From assembly GCA_023935145.1 (NCBI GenBank), contig CM043700.1, positions 141,383,328 to 141,447,327 on the forward strand: DNA of 64,000 nt. The letters are read 5' to 3'. Within the stretch, counting starts at the first letter, position 1. Each line of letters starts with the position of its first letter. This DNA comes from Bretschneidera sinensis (taxonomy: Eukaryota; Streptophyta; Magnoliopsida; Brassicales; Akaniaceae). The position numbers and the translations under genes are program-made. The notes under the pieces were generated by a model that had not been told where the DNA came from, searched no databases, and saw nothing but the letters and a program-made list of their open reading frames with translations. This document shows, in pieces, positions 1-9,885 of the stretch.

Positions 1-392
1 TAAATTTTAGACTTTTTTACTTCACTTGTTCCTTCATATGTGACTTGCAATTTGTCCCATATTTCTTTAGCAGAAACGCATGCAGATATTTTGTTATATT
101 CAGAAATATCTAAAGCACAATGTAGCATGCTTGTTGCTCTGCTATTGAGAGACATTGTTCTACAATCCTCGTCAGTAAACTCAGTTTTGAGTTTAGGCAT
201 TGTATGAAGAGTCTCTCCAATAACTATTTCTTTTGAGGGAATTTTAGGTCCCTCTTCTATAATTCTCCATAGATTGTAATCTTGTCCTTCGACGAAGATT
301 TTCATTCTATTTTTCCAGTAGTTATAATTTGATCCATTGAACAATGGAGGTCTAGTATAAGAGTGTCCCTCAGAGTAGCTATTTGCTGCCAT
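1..392 (-). CDS. copia-type gag (element A), partial at window edge
   Basis: On the minus strand an ATG at 392-390 opens a frame that stays open to the window edge (about 130 residues). The start reads MAANSYSEGHSYTRPPLFNG, followed by a YWKNRMKIF stretch and later a W-K-L-V-YEGT pattern. These are the marks of the DUF4219/UBN2 Gag region of plant Ty1/copia elements, which builds the virus-like particle. The primer-binding site (434-445) and LTR (448-1702) lie just upstream, so gene order is right for a retrotransposon. No stop or frameshift is visible in the part seen; whether the rest is intact cannot be known. The remainder of element A lies beyond the left edge. Confidence 0.88.
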   Translation of the reverse strand, partial: MAANSYSEGHSYTRPPLFNGSNYNYWKNRMKIFVEGQDYNLWRIIEEGPKIPSKEIVIGETLHTMPKLKTEFTDEDCRTMSLNSRATSMLHCALDISEYNKISACVSAKEIWDKLQVTYEGTSEVKKSKI

Positions 393-433
393 TGGATCAA
401 CTCTAGGAATTTAAGCCTTATAAGGAGAACTAG

Positions 434-445
434 GCTCTGATACCA
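434..445 (-). other. primer-binding site of element A
   Basis: The minus strand reads TGGTATCAGAGC, the standard sequence complementary to the 3' end of initiator methionine tRNA used to prime plant copia reverse transcription. It lies two bases from the LTR end and about 40 bases before the gag ATG. Confidence 0.92.
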
Positions 446-447
446 AT

Positions 448-1702
448 TGTAGCTCGAGGTTTCAACCCAAGAGGGGGGGGGTGAATTGGGTTTTTAAAAA
501 CTTTTGCGGAATTTATACAAGTTTATAAAAACAGATAAGCAACAAATAATTGATACAAGTAGAAAGCTGTAAATAAAGAGTTTAAGGAAAGAGGATGCAA
601 ACACAGTTATAGTGGTTCGGCAATATCGGATTCGTTCCGACCCTACGTCCACTCTCTTCAAGGAACTCCTTGAAGTAATCCACTAAGAAAACTTAGTCGC
701 ACAACTTAGCCGGGTGTTGCACAAACCGTACACAAGCAATTTACAGGAATTGCTTAAACCGAAAAATCCCCTTCCTTTCGGAAGTTTCCCCTTCCTCTCG
801 GAAGTAATCCCTTTACAAAGATGGTGTAAAGTAAAAGGTAGAGAGACAACAAATGAAAGCTTATTACAACAGAAATGTCTCTCTTTCAAAGTAAAGCTTG
901 AAGAGATGGCTCAATAAGATTATTTCAAAGCTTTTTGTGTTTCAAGAGTATAAAAACTTGATTATATGAGATCAACTCTTTTTGAATATGTGCTGCTTGT
1001 TATTGAATGCTTTGCTGAGTGGGTTTATATAGCAATCAATTAATATGGCCGTTTTGGACTTTAATTTGAAAAAGATTTACTTTAAAACGTTCAGATTTGG
1101 AGTCCAACGGTCATATTTTTGAACTACCAGTCGACTGGGTCGAGATACCAGTCGACTGGGTTCACTTGAAAAAAATACGTTTTCAGACCTTCTGGGTATC
1201 CAGTCGACTGGTATATATCATCCAGTCGACTGGGGACTTTCTGTCCATTTTACCAGTCGACTGGTATATATCATCCAGTCGACTGGATACTTACTGGTCA
1301 AAGTACCAGTCGACTGGGTTAATTCATCCAGTCGACTGGGTACCTTCTCCCATATACCAGTCGACTGGTATATGTACCCAGTCGACTGGGTTGTCTTCCA
1401 ACCCAGTTTTTCTTCTGTTTTTTTTTTATTTAAAAACATTTTAAAATTAATGGTTTTAGAAAAACCATTTGTGTTTGAGCCATTAAACAAGCTAATACAA
1501 TGTATGAGTGAGACTTACATTGGTTCTAAACCTTAAGACCTATACTAGATCTTCAGTCTTCACTTGATACTTGATTTGGTTCGAGTTTTTGCACTTTGTT
1601 CCTTGGTTGAATGTGTTTGATCCTTAATACAACTTAGTTTAAACATGTTAGTTAAATAACAGTTGTGTTTTGCCATCATTAAAATACGGGCGAGGGTCAA
1701 CA
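448..1702 (-). mobile_element. 5' LTR of copia element A
   Basis: The 1255-bp LTR is bounded by TG (448) and CA (1702). It abuts the primer-binding site on the left and the protease region of element B on the right. It matches the LTR at 3597-5147 in its first several hundred bases, including a conserved stretch around 600-670 that in the other copy lies around 3740-3840. It contains two copies of a roughly 21-bp CTTCC-TCGGAAG repeat (769-812) and, at 1127-1389, ten copies of the palindrome CCAGTCGACTGG. As the 5' LTR it should carry the element's promoter, reading leftward. The right boundary is inferred from the shared GGGTCAACA end of the two LTRs. Confidence 0.85.
1127..1389. repeat. array of ten 12-bp palindromes in the LTR
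   Basis: CCAGTCGACTGG occurs perfectly at 1127, 1148, 1200, 1222, 1253, 1275, 1306, 1328, 1357 and 1378. The copies form five pairs with 21-22 bp between starts inside a pair. From 1200 on, pairs recur every 51-53 bp, so the array is a tandem repeat of a 53-bp unit with two palindromes each. The two short open frames here, rich in PVDW and QSTG, are products of the repeat and not genes. Confidence 0.97.
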
Positions 1703-3541
1703 TCCACGATCTCTTAGAGTTAGCTCATTGAATACATTTTTATCACCGGTCATGTGCTTTGAGCATCCACTATCAAGATACCAACAATTACCTTTTTCTT
1801 TGGTGTGGAGGCATATCTACATCACACAAGGATACACGATTGCACTTTTGGATACCCAAAATTTCTTGGGTCCTTTGGGGTTAGTCCTTGAAAATATGAT
1901 TCCTTTTGGGACCCATTCTTTCTTAACAACATATGGTGATCTATAGATATGTTGATGATGCACAATCCTAGGATGATAGTTATTGAAATTTCTAGGATAT
2001 CTTAGATGTGCATGCCTATAATCTTTAGGATAATAGTTCCTAGGATACATGTTTCTATGGTTAGGAACACGAAAATGCATGTCATTTCCAGAAAATGTAT
2101 GATGATGCATTCTAGGATACATGCTAGCATTATTATGAGTATGCAAATTATTTCTAGGATAATCGTGATGGTAATTCCTAGGATTAGCATGAGCAGAGTG
2201 CATATTTTGATTATACATATTGTTCCTAGAATGTATATGATGGTTATTTCTAGGATGTGTATAAGCATTTCTAGAGTGTGCATACATATAAGCATGTGTA
2301 TTTCTAGGATGCTTCATTTTTGTATGAACATTTAAATTTCTGGATTTCCTAGCATTCATTGAGGGAGTGCTTTTAATCTTGCCAGAGGTTTTTGAAGTAG
2401 AGGCTTCACTCACACATGAGGCTTTCATGAATAAGCTCTCTTTTGATTTTTGCTTTCCCAATGGAGAGTATCCTAAACCAGATTTTCCTCCACTTAATCT
2501 TTGGGAAGAAAGCACTTCATCAAGCTTTTATTTTCCAAGCATAAGTCTAGATATAGTGTCATTCAATTCTAAAATTTTATTCTTTAAATTCTCATTTTCA
2601 TCTTTGAGGAAATCTTGAGAAGAATCATATAGTAAAGAAGATAATTTATCTTTTTCTTCTCTAAGACTTATCATCTCCTTAGAGAGAGATGATACCTCTT
2701 TCTTAAGAATTGAATTTCTTCAATTCATCATGCATTTCATTTATTACTTCTAGTAACTCTTCACTACTACTTACAATTTTATTCTTAGAAGAGGGAGAAG
2801 ATGTTACCTCACTTTCATCGTCGATTGCCATAAGACATAGGTTGGTAATTTCCTCGCATTCGATCTCTTTATTCGAGAAGTCTTCTTCTTCGTCATCACC
2901 ATCACGATTAAGATCTTCAATTTTCATAAAAGGTAAGGATGTGGTGGAACCATCAATTTTGTAATCCAAGTAGCTTTCATGCTTCTTGAGGGATTCCACA
3001 AGCTCTTCTAAACTTTCACTTGTAGAATGCTTTGTCAAAATAATTTTCCATTGATTTGACAAAGACCTAAGAAATATTCTCACAAGTTCAAGGTTAGAAT
3101 AAATTTTACCCATGAAAGATAAAGTTTTAACAAGTATGGTAAAACGAGTTTGCGAATCAAAAATTGATTCATTTTCATTCATTTTAAAATGCTCTAAGTC
3201 ATGAACAAAGTTTTTTAATTTGAAATTCTTTTCTTGCTCATTTCCTCCATGTATGACTTCCAATAAATCCTAAATTTCTTTTGCAGTCTTACATGAGGAA
3301 ATTTGATCAACTTTATTTTGATCAAGAGAACTATAAAACATGTTCATAACTTTAGCATTTAGTTGAATGAATTTACTATCATTTACATCAAAGTCATTTT
3401 CATTTTCAAGAATGAAATACCAAGCATAATAATCATGTGCTTGAATAAAAATCTTAATTTGAGCTTTCCAATGGTGAAATTTGTTCCATGGAGAAGAGGA
3501 GGACTAGAAGGATCTCTTCCTTCTAAAAATATAGTTGCCAT
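1703..3541 (-). pseudogene. broken copia gag-protease of element B
   Basis: The gag ATG is at 3541-3539, about 40 bases after the primer-binding site at 3583-3594. The reading frame shifts near 3480, shows a UBN2-like Gag region (about 3470-2710) with a stop near 3270, then shifts again near 2703 into a coiled-coil stretch rich in E, K and L with a stop near 2537. Next comes an unusual linker (2515-1817) with many PRN/H/Y repeats and two W-V-P/S-K motifs. After another stop the protease start WYLDSGCSKHMTGD is visible, with the catalytic DSG. Coding sequence ends abruptly at 1702 where the LTR of element A begins; no integrase or reverse transcriptase follows. At least four lesions make it non-functional. 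Confidence 0.87.
1970..2345 (-). repeat. short tandem repeats encoding PRN motifs
   Basis: A short unit around TTTCTAGGAT recurs many times at irregular 12-40 bp spacing. Read on the minus strand it encodes repeated (H/Y)PRN and (H/S)SRN units separated by His, Tyr, Asn and Met. It lies between the Gag core and the protease of element B, where copia elements usually carry a CCHC zinc knuckle; no such knuckle is visible here. The His/Asn/Arg-rich stretch might replace nucleic-acid binding, which is inference. Confidence 0.8.
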
Positions 3542-3582
3542 AGGATCAACTCTAGGATGTTAAGCCTAAAATAGAGAACGAG

Positions 3583-3594
3583 GCTCTGATACCA
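3583..3594 (-). other. primer-binding site of element B
   Basis: The minus strand again reads TGGTATCAGAGC, two bases from the LTR beginning at 3597. Same position and sequence as in element A, which shows that A and B are the same family. Confidence 0.92.
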
Positions 3595-3596
3595 AT

Positions 3597-5147
3597 TGTA
3601 GATCAAGGTTTCAACCTAAGAGAGGGGTGAATTGGGTTTTTAAAAACTTTTTACGGAATTAAAACAAGTTTATAAAAACGAATAAGCAACAAACAATTAA
3701 AATAAGTAATGTGTTGTAAATAAAGAGTTTAGAGAGAAGAGGATGCAAACTCAGATTATTGTGGTTCGGCAATATCGGATTCGTTCCGACCCTACGTCCA
3801 CTCTCTTCAAGGAACTCCTTGTAGTAATCCACTAAGTAACTTAGTCGTACAACTTCACCGGTGTTGTACAAACCTTACAATCCCTTCCTCTCGGAAGCTA
3901 TCCCCTTCCTCTCGGAAGTAATCCCCTTCCTTTCGGAAGTAATCCCCTTCCTCTCGGAAGTAATCCCTTTACAATAAATACTGTAAAGTAAATGGTAGAG
4001 AGACAGCAAATGAAAGCTTATACAACTGAATAATGTCTCTCTTTCAAAGTAAAGCTTGAAGAATGGTTCAACATGAGTATTTCAAAGCTTTTTGAGTTTC
4101 AAAGAATGAATGACTTGATTGTGTGTGTTCTTCTCTTTTTGAATGTCTTCTCCTTCTTGTTGAATGCTGAATTGAGTGGGTTTATATAGCCATCAATTAA
4201 TATGGCCGTTAGACTTTAATTTGAATTGATTATGCCTTTAAAATCTCAGATTTCGAGTCCCAACGGTCATATTTTTGAACTTCCAGTTGACTGGGTCGTA
4301 ATACCAATCGCCTGGATCCTCTTTAAAAATCACATTTTTGCTGCTACAGTGTTACCAGTCGACTAGTATGACTTACCAGTCGACTGGGAACCTTCTACCC
4401 GTTCACCCAGTCGACTAGGTCACTATTTGAGCGCTGCTACAGTATTTTCAGGATGAACAGTGTTTTCAGCATCAATTTTCTTCATATCTCTTTATTCTTT
4501 TTGGATTTTTGAGTTCCAAAAAATATTCTAATTGAATCAAACTTTCTTGCACATTAAACACACGAGTTAAACACTTCAAAAATGTTTTGTTATCATCAAA
4601 ATTAATCTAATCAATTTCTTGATTAAAGCATTTTTTATGATGACAAAACATATTACAAATTTAAGCATAATGTGTGTGTAAGATATATGAAGAATGATAT
4701 ATTACAAATGCTCAAGTAATTTTCTATGTCAACATAAATTCTTCTTAAGTTTAATTAGAGAATGTTAAGTATTGAGCCCAAAGAATTTATTTGCATTTAA
4801 TAAAATCATTTGGAGATTTTATATTTTCAATTAATTAAGACTATATAATAAAATGCAATGCAAATATAATTAGCTCATAACAATTGAAATGCTTACAAAG
4901 AGTATCTTAGGATTCAAACCTATAATTTATCCCTATTGTCTTAGAAGTTGCATTTCAATTATTCTCCTTGAATTTGATATTTTGGAGAGCTTATTGACTT
5001 TTGAGATCATCAACTTTGATGCACCAATTTCTACAATCTTGATCTCCTTTGATGTATAAGCACTATTAACAATGTGCATTACTTAAGCAATATTCATTAG
5101 TACTTAATTAAGATTTTTGTCACTATCAAAATCATTCAGGGTCAACA
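3597..5147 (-). mobile_element. 5' LTR of copia element B
   Basis: The 1551-bp LTR runs from TG (3597) to CA (5147). Its right end GGGTCAACA matches the end of LTR A, and the sequence to its right (5148 on) resumes inside the reverse transcriptase of element C. It has four tandem copies of the CTTCC-TCGGAAG repeat (3883-3968) where LTR A has two. In place of the ten palindromes it keeps only a few, mostly mutated, copies of CCAGTCGACTGG (4280-4420). It also has about 600 bp of AT-rich sequence (4460-5130) that I could not match to LTR A. Confidence 0.85.
3883..3968. repeat. 21-bp tandem repeats in LTR B
   Basis: Four tandem units built around CCCTTCCTCTCGGAAG, each about 21 bp and ending in TAAT or similar. 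LTR A carries two such units at 769-812, so copy number differs between the two LTRs. Confidence 0.9.
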
Positions 5148-6468
5148 GCATTGATTATAAAGAGACTTTTTCGTCGGTTTCGACGAAAGATTCCTTTACA
5201 ATCATTATTGTACTTGTAGCTCACTATGATTTGGAGCTACATCAAATGGACGTTAAAACAACATTTCTCAATGCAAACATTGAAGAAACAATATACATGG
5301 TGCAACCAAAGAACTTTGAGTCCAAAGATTCAAATAATCTTGTATGAAAGCTTAAGAAGTCCATTTATGGCTTAAAACAGGCATCCTAACAATGGTATCG
5401 AAAATTTGATCAGGTTCTTACATCCTTTGGATTTAAGGAAAACACCATTGATCAATGCATATATCTCAAGTTCAGTGGGAGCAAATTTATTATCCTGGTG
5501 CTATATATAGACGACATTCTACTAGCAAGCAGCGATATATGGCTATTGCATGAAACCAAGAGATTTCTATCAAACAAATTTGAAATGAAAGATCTTGGTG
5601 ATGCATCCTTTGTTTTGGGTATACAGTTCCATAGAGATCGTTACAGAGGTATACTTGGATTGTCAGAGAAGGCTTATATTGATAAAGTGCTAAGTAGATT
5701 TGGCATGAGTGGTTGTGTACCACGAAACACACCCGTGGCAAAGGGTGATAAGTTTAGTTTGCTCTAATTTCCAAAAAATGAACTTGAGAAGAAGAAAATG
5801 GAGAAATATCTCTATGCTTCGGTTGTTGGAAGTCTTGTGTATGCATAAGTGTGTACGCGACCGGACATTGCGTTCATTGTTGGAATGCTAGGCAGATATT
5901 TGAGTAACTCGGGCATGGATCATTGGAAAGTAGCTAAACACGTTATGAGATATCTACAGAGAATGAAGGATTATATGCTCACATATCGGAGATCGTTGGG
6001 TATTCAGACTTCAATTTTGCTGGGTGTCTTGATAGCAGGAGATCCACTTCTGGCTATGTCTTTATGTTAGCTGGAGGAGCTATATCATGGAAGAGTGTGA
6101 AACAGTCACTCGTAGCTACTTCCACCATGGAGGCAGAGTTCATAGCTTGCCATGAGGCATCAAATCAGGGAATATGGCTGTGAAATTTTATCACTGGGCT
6201 ACGCACGGTTGATGGTATTGATAGACCATTAACGATTTATTGTGATAATAAGACTGCTGAGTTGTATTCCAAGAACAACCGAAGCTCGTCGAGGTCAAAG
6301 CATATTGACATCAAGTTTCTGGTTGTCAAAGAGAGAGTCCAGAATTCTCAAGCGTCAATTGAGCATATCAGTAAAAACTCTATGATTACGGATATGCTTA
6401 CTAAGGGTTTGTCACCTATAGTGTTTCATAAGCATGTTGCTCACATGGGTTACCATATGCCCGTATAG
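5148..6468 (+). pseudogene. broken copia reverse transcriptase/RNase H (element C)
   Basis: Plus-strand remains of a Ty1/copia polyprotein. They begin mid-domain at IDYKETFS (5150) and run through LHQMDVKTTFLN, LKKSIYGLKQAS, the catalytic YIDD at about 5504-5515, and DLGDASFVLGIQ. RNase H follows with RPDIAFIVG, then STMEAEFIA, YCDNKTAEL and a KHIDIKF end, stopping at 6468. Stops interrupt the frame near 5346 and 5388, frameshifts lie near 5765-5850 and 6000, and a further stop is near 6182. The 5' half is missing because element B lies at the boundary; more of C may exist left of the window. It cannot encode a working enzyme. Confidence 0.92.
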
Positions 6469-6875
6469 TGGGAGTTTGTATTTGGCCTTTTACTTTTGCT
6501 TAATTGACATGGTTATGTTGATTAGTCTATGATGACTTTCATTGCAGTTTTGCATTTAATGTTTGAAAGTATTTCATATGATTCTTTTGAGTCATATGGA
6601 GGACCAGTTGGAAATTGACATGTTTAAGATCACGTTTCATATAATTTCCATGCTACACATCTATACTAGATCTATGTCGTTAATTGTGTTAGTGTTGTGA
6701 CCATTGATGGGTCTTATTACGATAAATGTGATAAAAGACGTTTTGATCCTATATTGATATGGTTAATGGACCAGATTGTTGTTGGATATTTTGGTTTAGA
6801 TAGGACAAATGAGCTCAATTAAGGTTATCTTTATATACAATATAAAAGATAACATATGTAACCCAAGTGAGAGAT

Positions 6876-7390
6876 TGTTGGAATTTTGGGTTCAGATATA
6901 TTATAACATTGTACATTTAGACCCGTTATCTAATAAAAAACCCAATTAAGTGATATAATTTTTATAAGTTTCCAAAGTATCAAAGTTCTTTAGTATGGGC
7001 CACCTTATGTGTAGAAGCCCGATGTGGTATGGGTCTTTGTTAATGGACCAAAGACCCAATGCACATGTGTGAGGTAACTGTTAGGGTTATGGTCCCTAAG
7101 GCACAGGGATATAAATAGACATCAGGGGAGGGTGTTTAACGTATGTTAAATTTTATTGAAACAGACAGTTCTTCTCCCTCCCCATTAACATTCAGTTTAT
7201 TGGTTCTCATACCAAAAGTAGTTCTCCCTGTAGCCTTAGAAGATCAACCCAATGAGGTTTGCTTGCAATGGATTCCTGTTTGTGTTTCTAACTCATCTTC
7301 TCAATATATATATATTCTTGACAAGTTTAATATGAAAAAATCTTTGTTGTATCATTGATGATTTGTATATTAGTATCAAGATTTATAACA
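6876..7390 (+). mobile_element. probable 3' LTR of element C
   Basis: A purine-rich tract (AAGTGAGAGA) ends just before TGTTGGAATTTTGGG at 6876, the usual polypurine-tract to LTR junction. About 400 bases of non-coding sequence separate it from the RNase H stop. A TATAAATA box near 7110 fits an LTR promoter. The right end is set tentatively at 7390, where TATAACA mirrors the TGTT start; no second LTR or target duplication is in view to prove it. Confidence 0.6.
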
Positions 7391-8874
7391 TTATAATCAT
7401 TATAACTTACTTTGTAGGTACCTTTTCTTATTCTTGAAATTCATGGCATCTGTAATTCCAACAATTGAGTATGATTACACTATGGACTTTGATCTTGGTA
7501 GCTCAAGCAACTGACATAAGGTAATTGCTATTGCCAATATATTTTTGGTCTTGGTAGCTCAAGCAACTCAAAATGTGTATATTTGGCATTCCATGTTCAA
7601 TAAACCAAGATAACGTTTACTCAGTACAATGCAGACGCGAACTCAGTTCTATTGAATTTAGTTTGGATTTTGAAGAATCTTATTGATGTTTGTGGTAGCT
7701 TCGTTTTGTTGTCGATTCCTAACTGAGAACAAGATAATGTACTTGTGGTTGAAGTTTGAACCTTTTCCTTTTTCTCCATAAACGAAAGTTCGTAGCTTTA
7801 ACTTTTATGGCTTTGTTGTCAGAAAGAGTGTTGTTTTTTTCTTAAATTCGTTGAAGCAATATTATACTAGTTAAATGATAATCATTCATCTTTTGATTTA
7901 ATAGTGATTTTGTTTTATGTTTATAGTTTAGGAAACAGTTTTTGAAAGATTTTTTTATAATTGTTTAGTGTTTGATAAAATAATAAAAAAAATTATTTTT
8001 TTAATACAAATTCAATCTCTTAAAGTCATTTTTTAATTTTTAATGTCTTTTAAAATTCATTTTAATAAAAATATTTGATCTAGATTTTGTTTACTGAAAT
8101 AATTCAGTAAATTATAATATCAATTATTATATTTTTATAAAAAGTTAAAAATTTATACACACAAATATATATGGATCAGAGGTAATGACTTATGCAGAGT
8201 GCCATGTTCAAGTCAAATTGACACCGTTGCTGTTCCTACCTACAACAAAATCTATCATGTTGAACATCATCAAAGGTCAAAATAACTGTGTATATTACAA
8301 AACACTTTTAAAATAGATTCATGAAAAAATCAAAAACTAAAAAGTCAGTTTATAAAAAAAATTGAATTTGTATATTTTTAAATAAACTGTTATCACAATT
8401 ATTTTATTAAATATAAAATAAATTTTTATTTAAAAAATTATTTTACCTTTTATAAACCGAAACTATTGTTACACGAAACAGAATCGAATGTATGCATCGC
8501 TGACATGAAAAAATCATTTTTTTTAGTAATGTACCTTATATCTCGTTTACCCAAACATTTCACGACAAATGTATGCAGCTCTGCAGCTGCTCACCAGTAT
8601 GGCTCACGTGGTGGTGGTGTTGTTCCAGGATCGAGCCTGTTAAGGGTGAGTGTGATCAGTCACGGCTTGTAATTTTTCTGTCTCATCGGGTGTAGTGCTA
8701 TTTTTTTCCTCTAATTTACGTGGGATTCATTCCATTTCTTTTACTTATATTGGATCATAAATAAGCACTTGCCTATTAATTAGTGGAAACTTCTCAGTAG
8801 TGAGGGGATACCTAGCAGAAATAATACCCTTTTCACATCTCTAATTAAAAAAAAATCACTCCTACACTCCTATC
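7391..8874. other. AT-rich intergenic stretch with foldback-like DNA
   Basis: No gene is supported. A 19-bp direct repeat CTTGGTAGCTCAAGCAACT occurs near 7494 and 7550. From about 7920 to 8470 the ends are partly complementary (TTTATAGTTTAGGAAACAG on the left, TATAAACCGAAACTATTG on the right) around very AT-rich DNA, which suggests a decayed foldback element. The short frame at 8466-8672 has no recognisable features. Confidence 0.5.
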
Positions 8875-8882
8875 TATATATA
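8875..8882 (+). promoter_or_regulatory. TATA box of the PLAT gene
   Basis: TATATATA lies 67-74 bases before the ATG at 8949, the normal spacing for a plant core promoter with a short leader. An imperfect direct repeat, CCCTTTTCACATCTCTAA (about 8827) and CCCTTTCCACATCTCTAA (about 8883), brackets it; the role of the repeat is unknown. Confidence 0.65.
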
Positions 8883-8948
8883 CCCTTTCCACATCTCTAA
8901 GCTAAGCTGCATTACAGAATTCAGAGAGAGACTTTGAAAGAGAGAAAG

Positions 8949-9885
8949 ATGAGTCGTTTCCTTTCACTAATCCTGGTAGCTCTGTTTCTCACTGCTGCAG
9001 CTGGAGACTCCAGTGTAAGTACCAAACAAATTTATCTACACAAAACATGGATTTATTTACATTTCTCTTCAATTTCAATGCCTTAGCTCTCACATCATGT
9101 AACTATAATCTTCGTGAATCTGCAATTTTACTTAGAACCCACATCATCAAATCCATGGATCACCATTTATTCTCACCTGAATTTCGCATCATTTCTCCAA
9201 CCGAGCTGCGTCGAGTGTGAATCTTTGCCGAAAGCTTGATTGATAACTTTTTAAAACTTCACTTGTAATGTCCGTAGTCGGTACAACCAAGAATTTTTAG
9301 GACCAATAACACCAGCACAGTAAATCGTTTAGCCTTTTATGTTAGAAATACTCAAAAGCTTTCAATCATACACATTTTTAACGTTCGTTGATCTTTTTTG
9401 GGTTTTCCTTGCAGGATAACTGCGTCTATACTCTGTACGTAAGAACAGATTCATTCATCAAATCCGGCACGGATTCCAAGATCAGCGCAGCTCTAGGGGA
9501 TGCAACGGGCCGTTCGGTGTGGGTCCCGGATCTCGAATCATGGGGCCTGATGGGCCCCACACACAGCTACTACGAGCGTGGCAACCTCGACATCTTCAGT
9601 GGTCGTGGGCCCTGCATCGGTGGACCAATATGCCGACTCAACCTCACCTCCGATGGATCGGGGTCTCACCACGGTTGGTACTGTGACTACGTTGAGGTCA
9701 CCTCCACTGGGGCCCACAAGGAATGTTCGCAGACTATGTTTTATGTCGATCAGTGGCTGTCCACCGATGCTCCTCCTTACGAGCTGACGGCTGTCCTTGA
9801 TGGGTGCAAAAATGGGGATGGTCTCGCGAAGCATGGGATCAGTGGGCGTTTTGCTGTCGGAAATCCCAAGAGATCAACGGCCTGA
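8949..9885 (+). CDS. PLAT-plant-stress domain protein, secreted
   Basis: Two exons, 8949-9014 and 9415-9885 (phase 0 intron, GTAAGT donor, TTGCAG acceptor), encode 178 residues. Residues 1-19 are a typical signal peptide (hydrophobic L-I-L-V-A-L-F-L-T core, Ala-rich cleavage region). Exon 2 carries the single PLAT/LH2 domain: DNCVYTLYVRTDS, SGTDSKI, MGP-HSYYERGNLDIFSGRG, LNLTSDGSG-HHGWYCDYVEV, and the end QWLSTDAPPYELTAVLDGC. Family length in Arabidopsis PLAT1-3 is similar. Known members are ER-associated or secreted and promote abiotic stress tolerance; the biochemical role, possibly lipid or protein binding by the beta-sandwich, is unclear. A TATA box lies at 8875 and an AATAAA at 10010-10015 fits polyadenylation. 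The start is the first ATG after the TATA box and gives the signal peptide. Confidence 0.93.

Noticed and set aside
1127..1389. Possible CRISPR-like array of short palindromes
   Set aside because: Repeats are only 12 bp, spacing alternates 10 and about 19 bp, spacers are similar to each other, and the setting is a plant LTR.
1097..1490. Open frames of 115 and 90 codons on both strands, rich in PVDW or QSTG
   Set aside because: They are the translation of the palindromic LTR repeat, which reads alike on both strands; no gene.
5117..5149. Start codon at 5117 for the reverse transcriptase frame
   Set aside because: The first ten codons lie in LTR B; the real coding sequence resumes at 5148 in mid-domain.
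9538..9834. 98-codon frame on the minus strand
   Set aside because: It is the shadow of PLAT exon 2, whose plus frame has clear domain matches.
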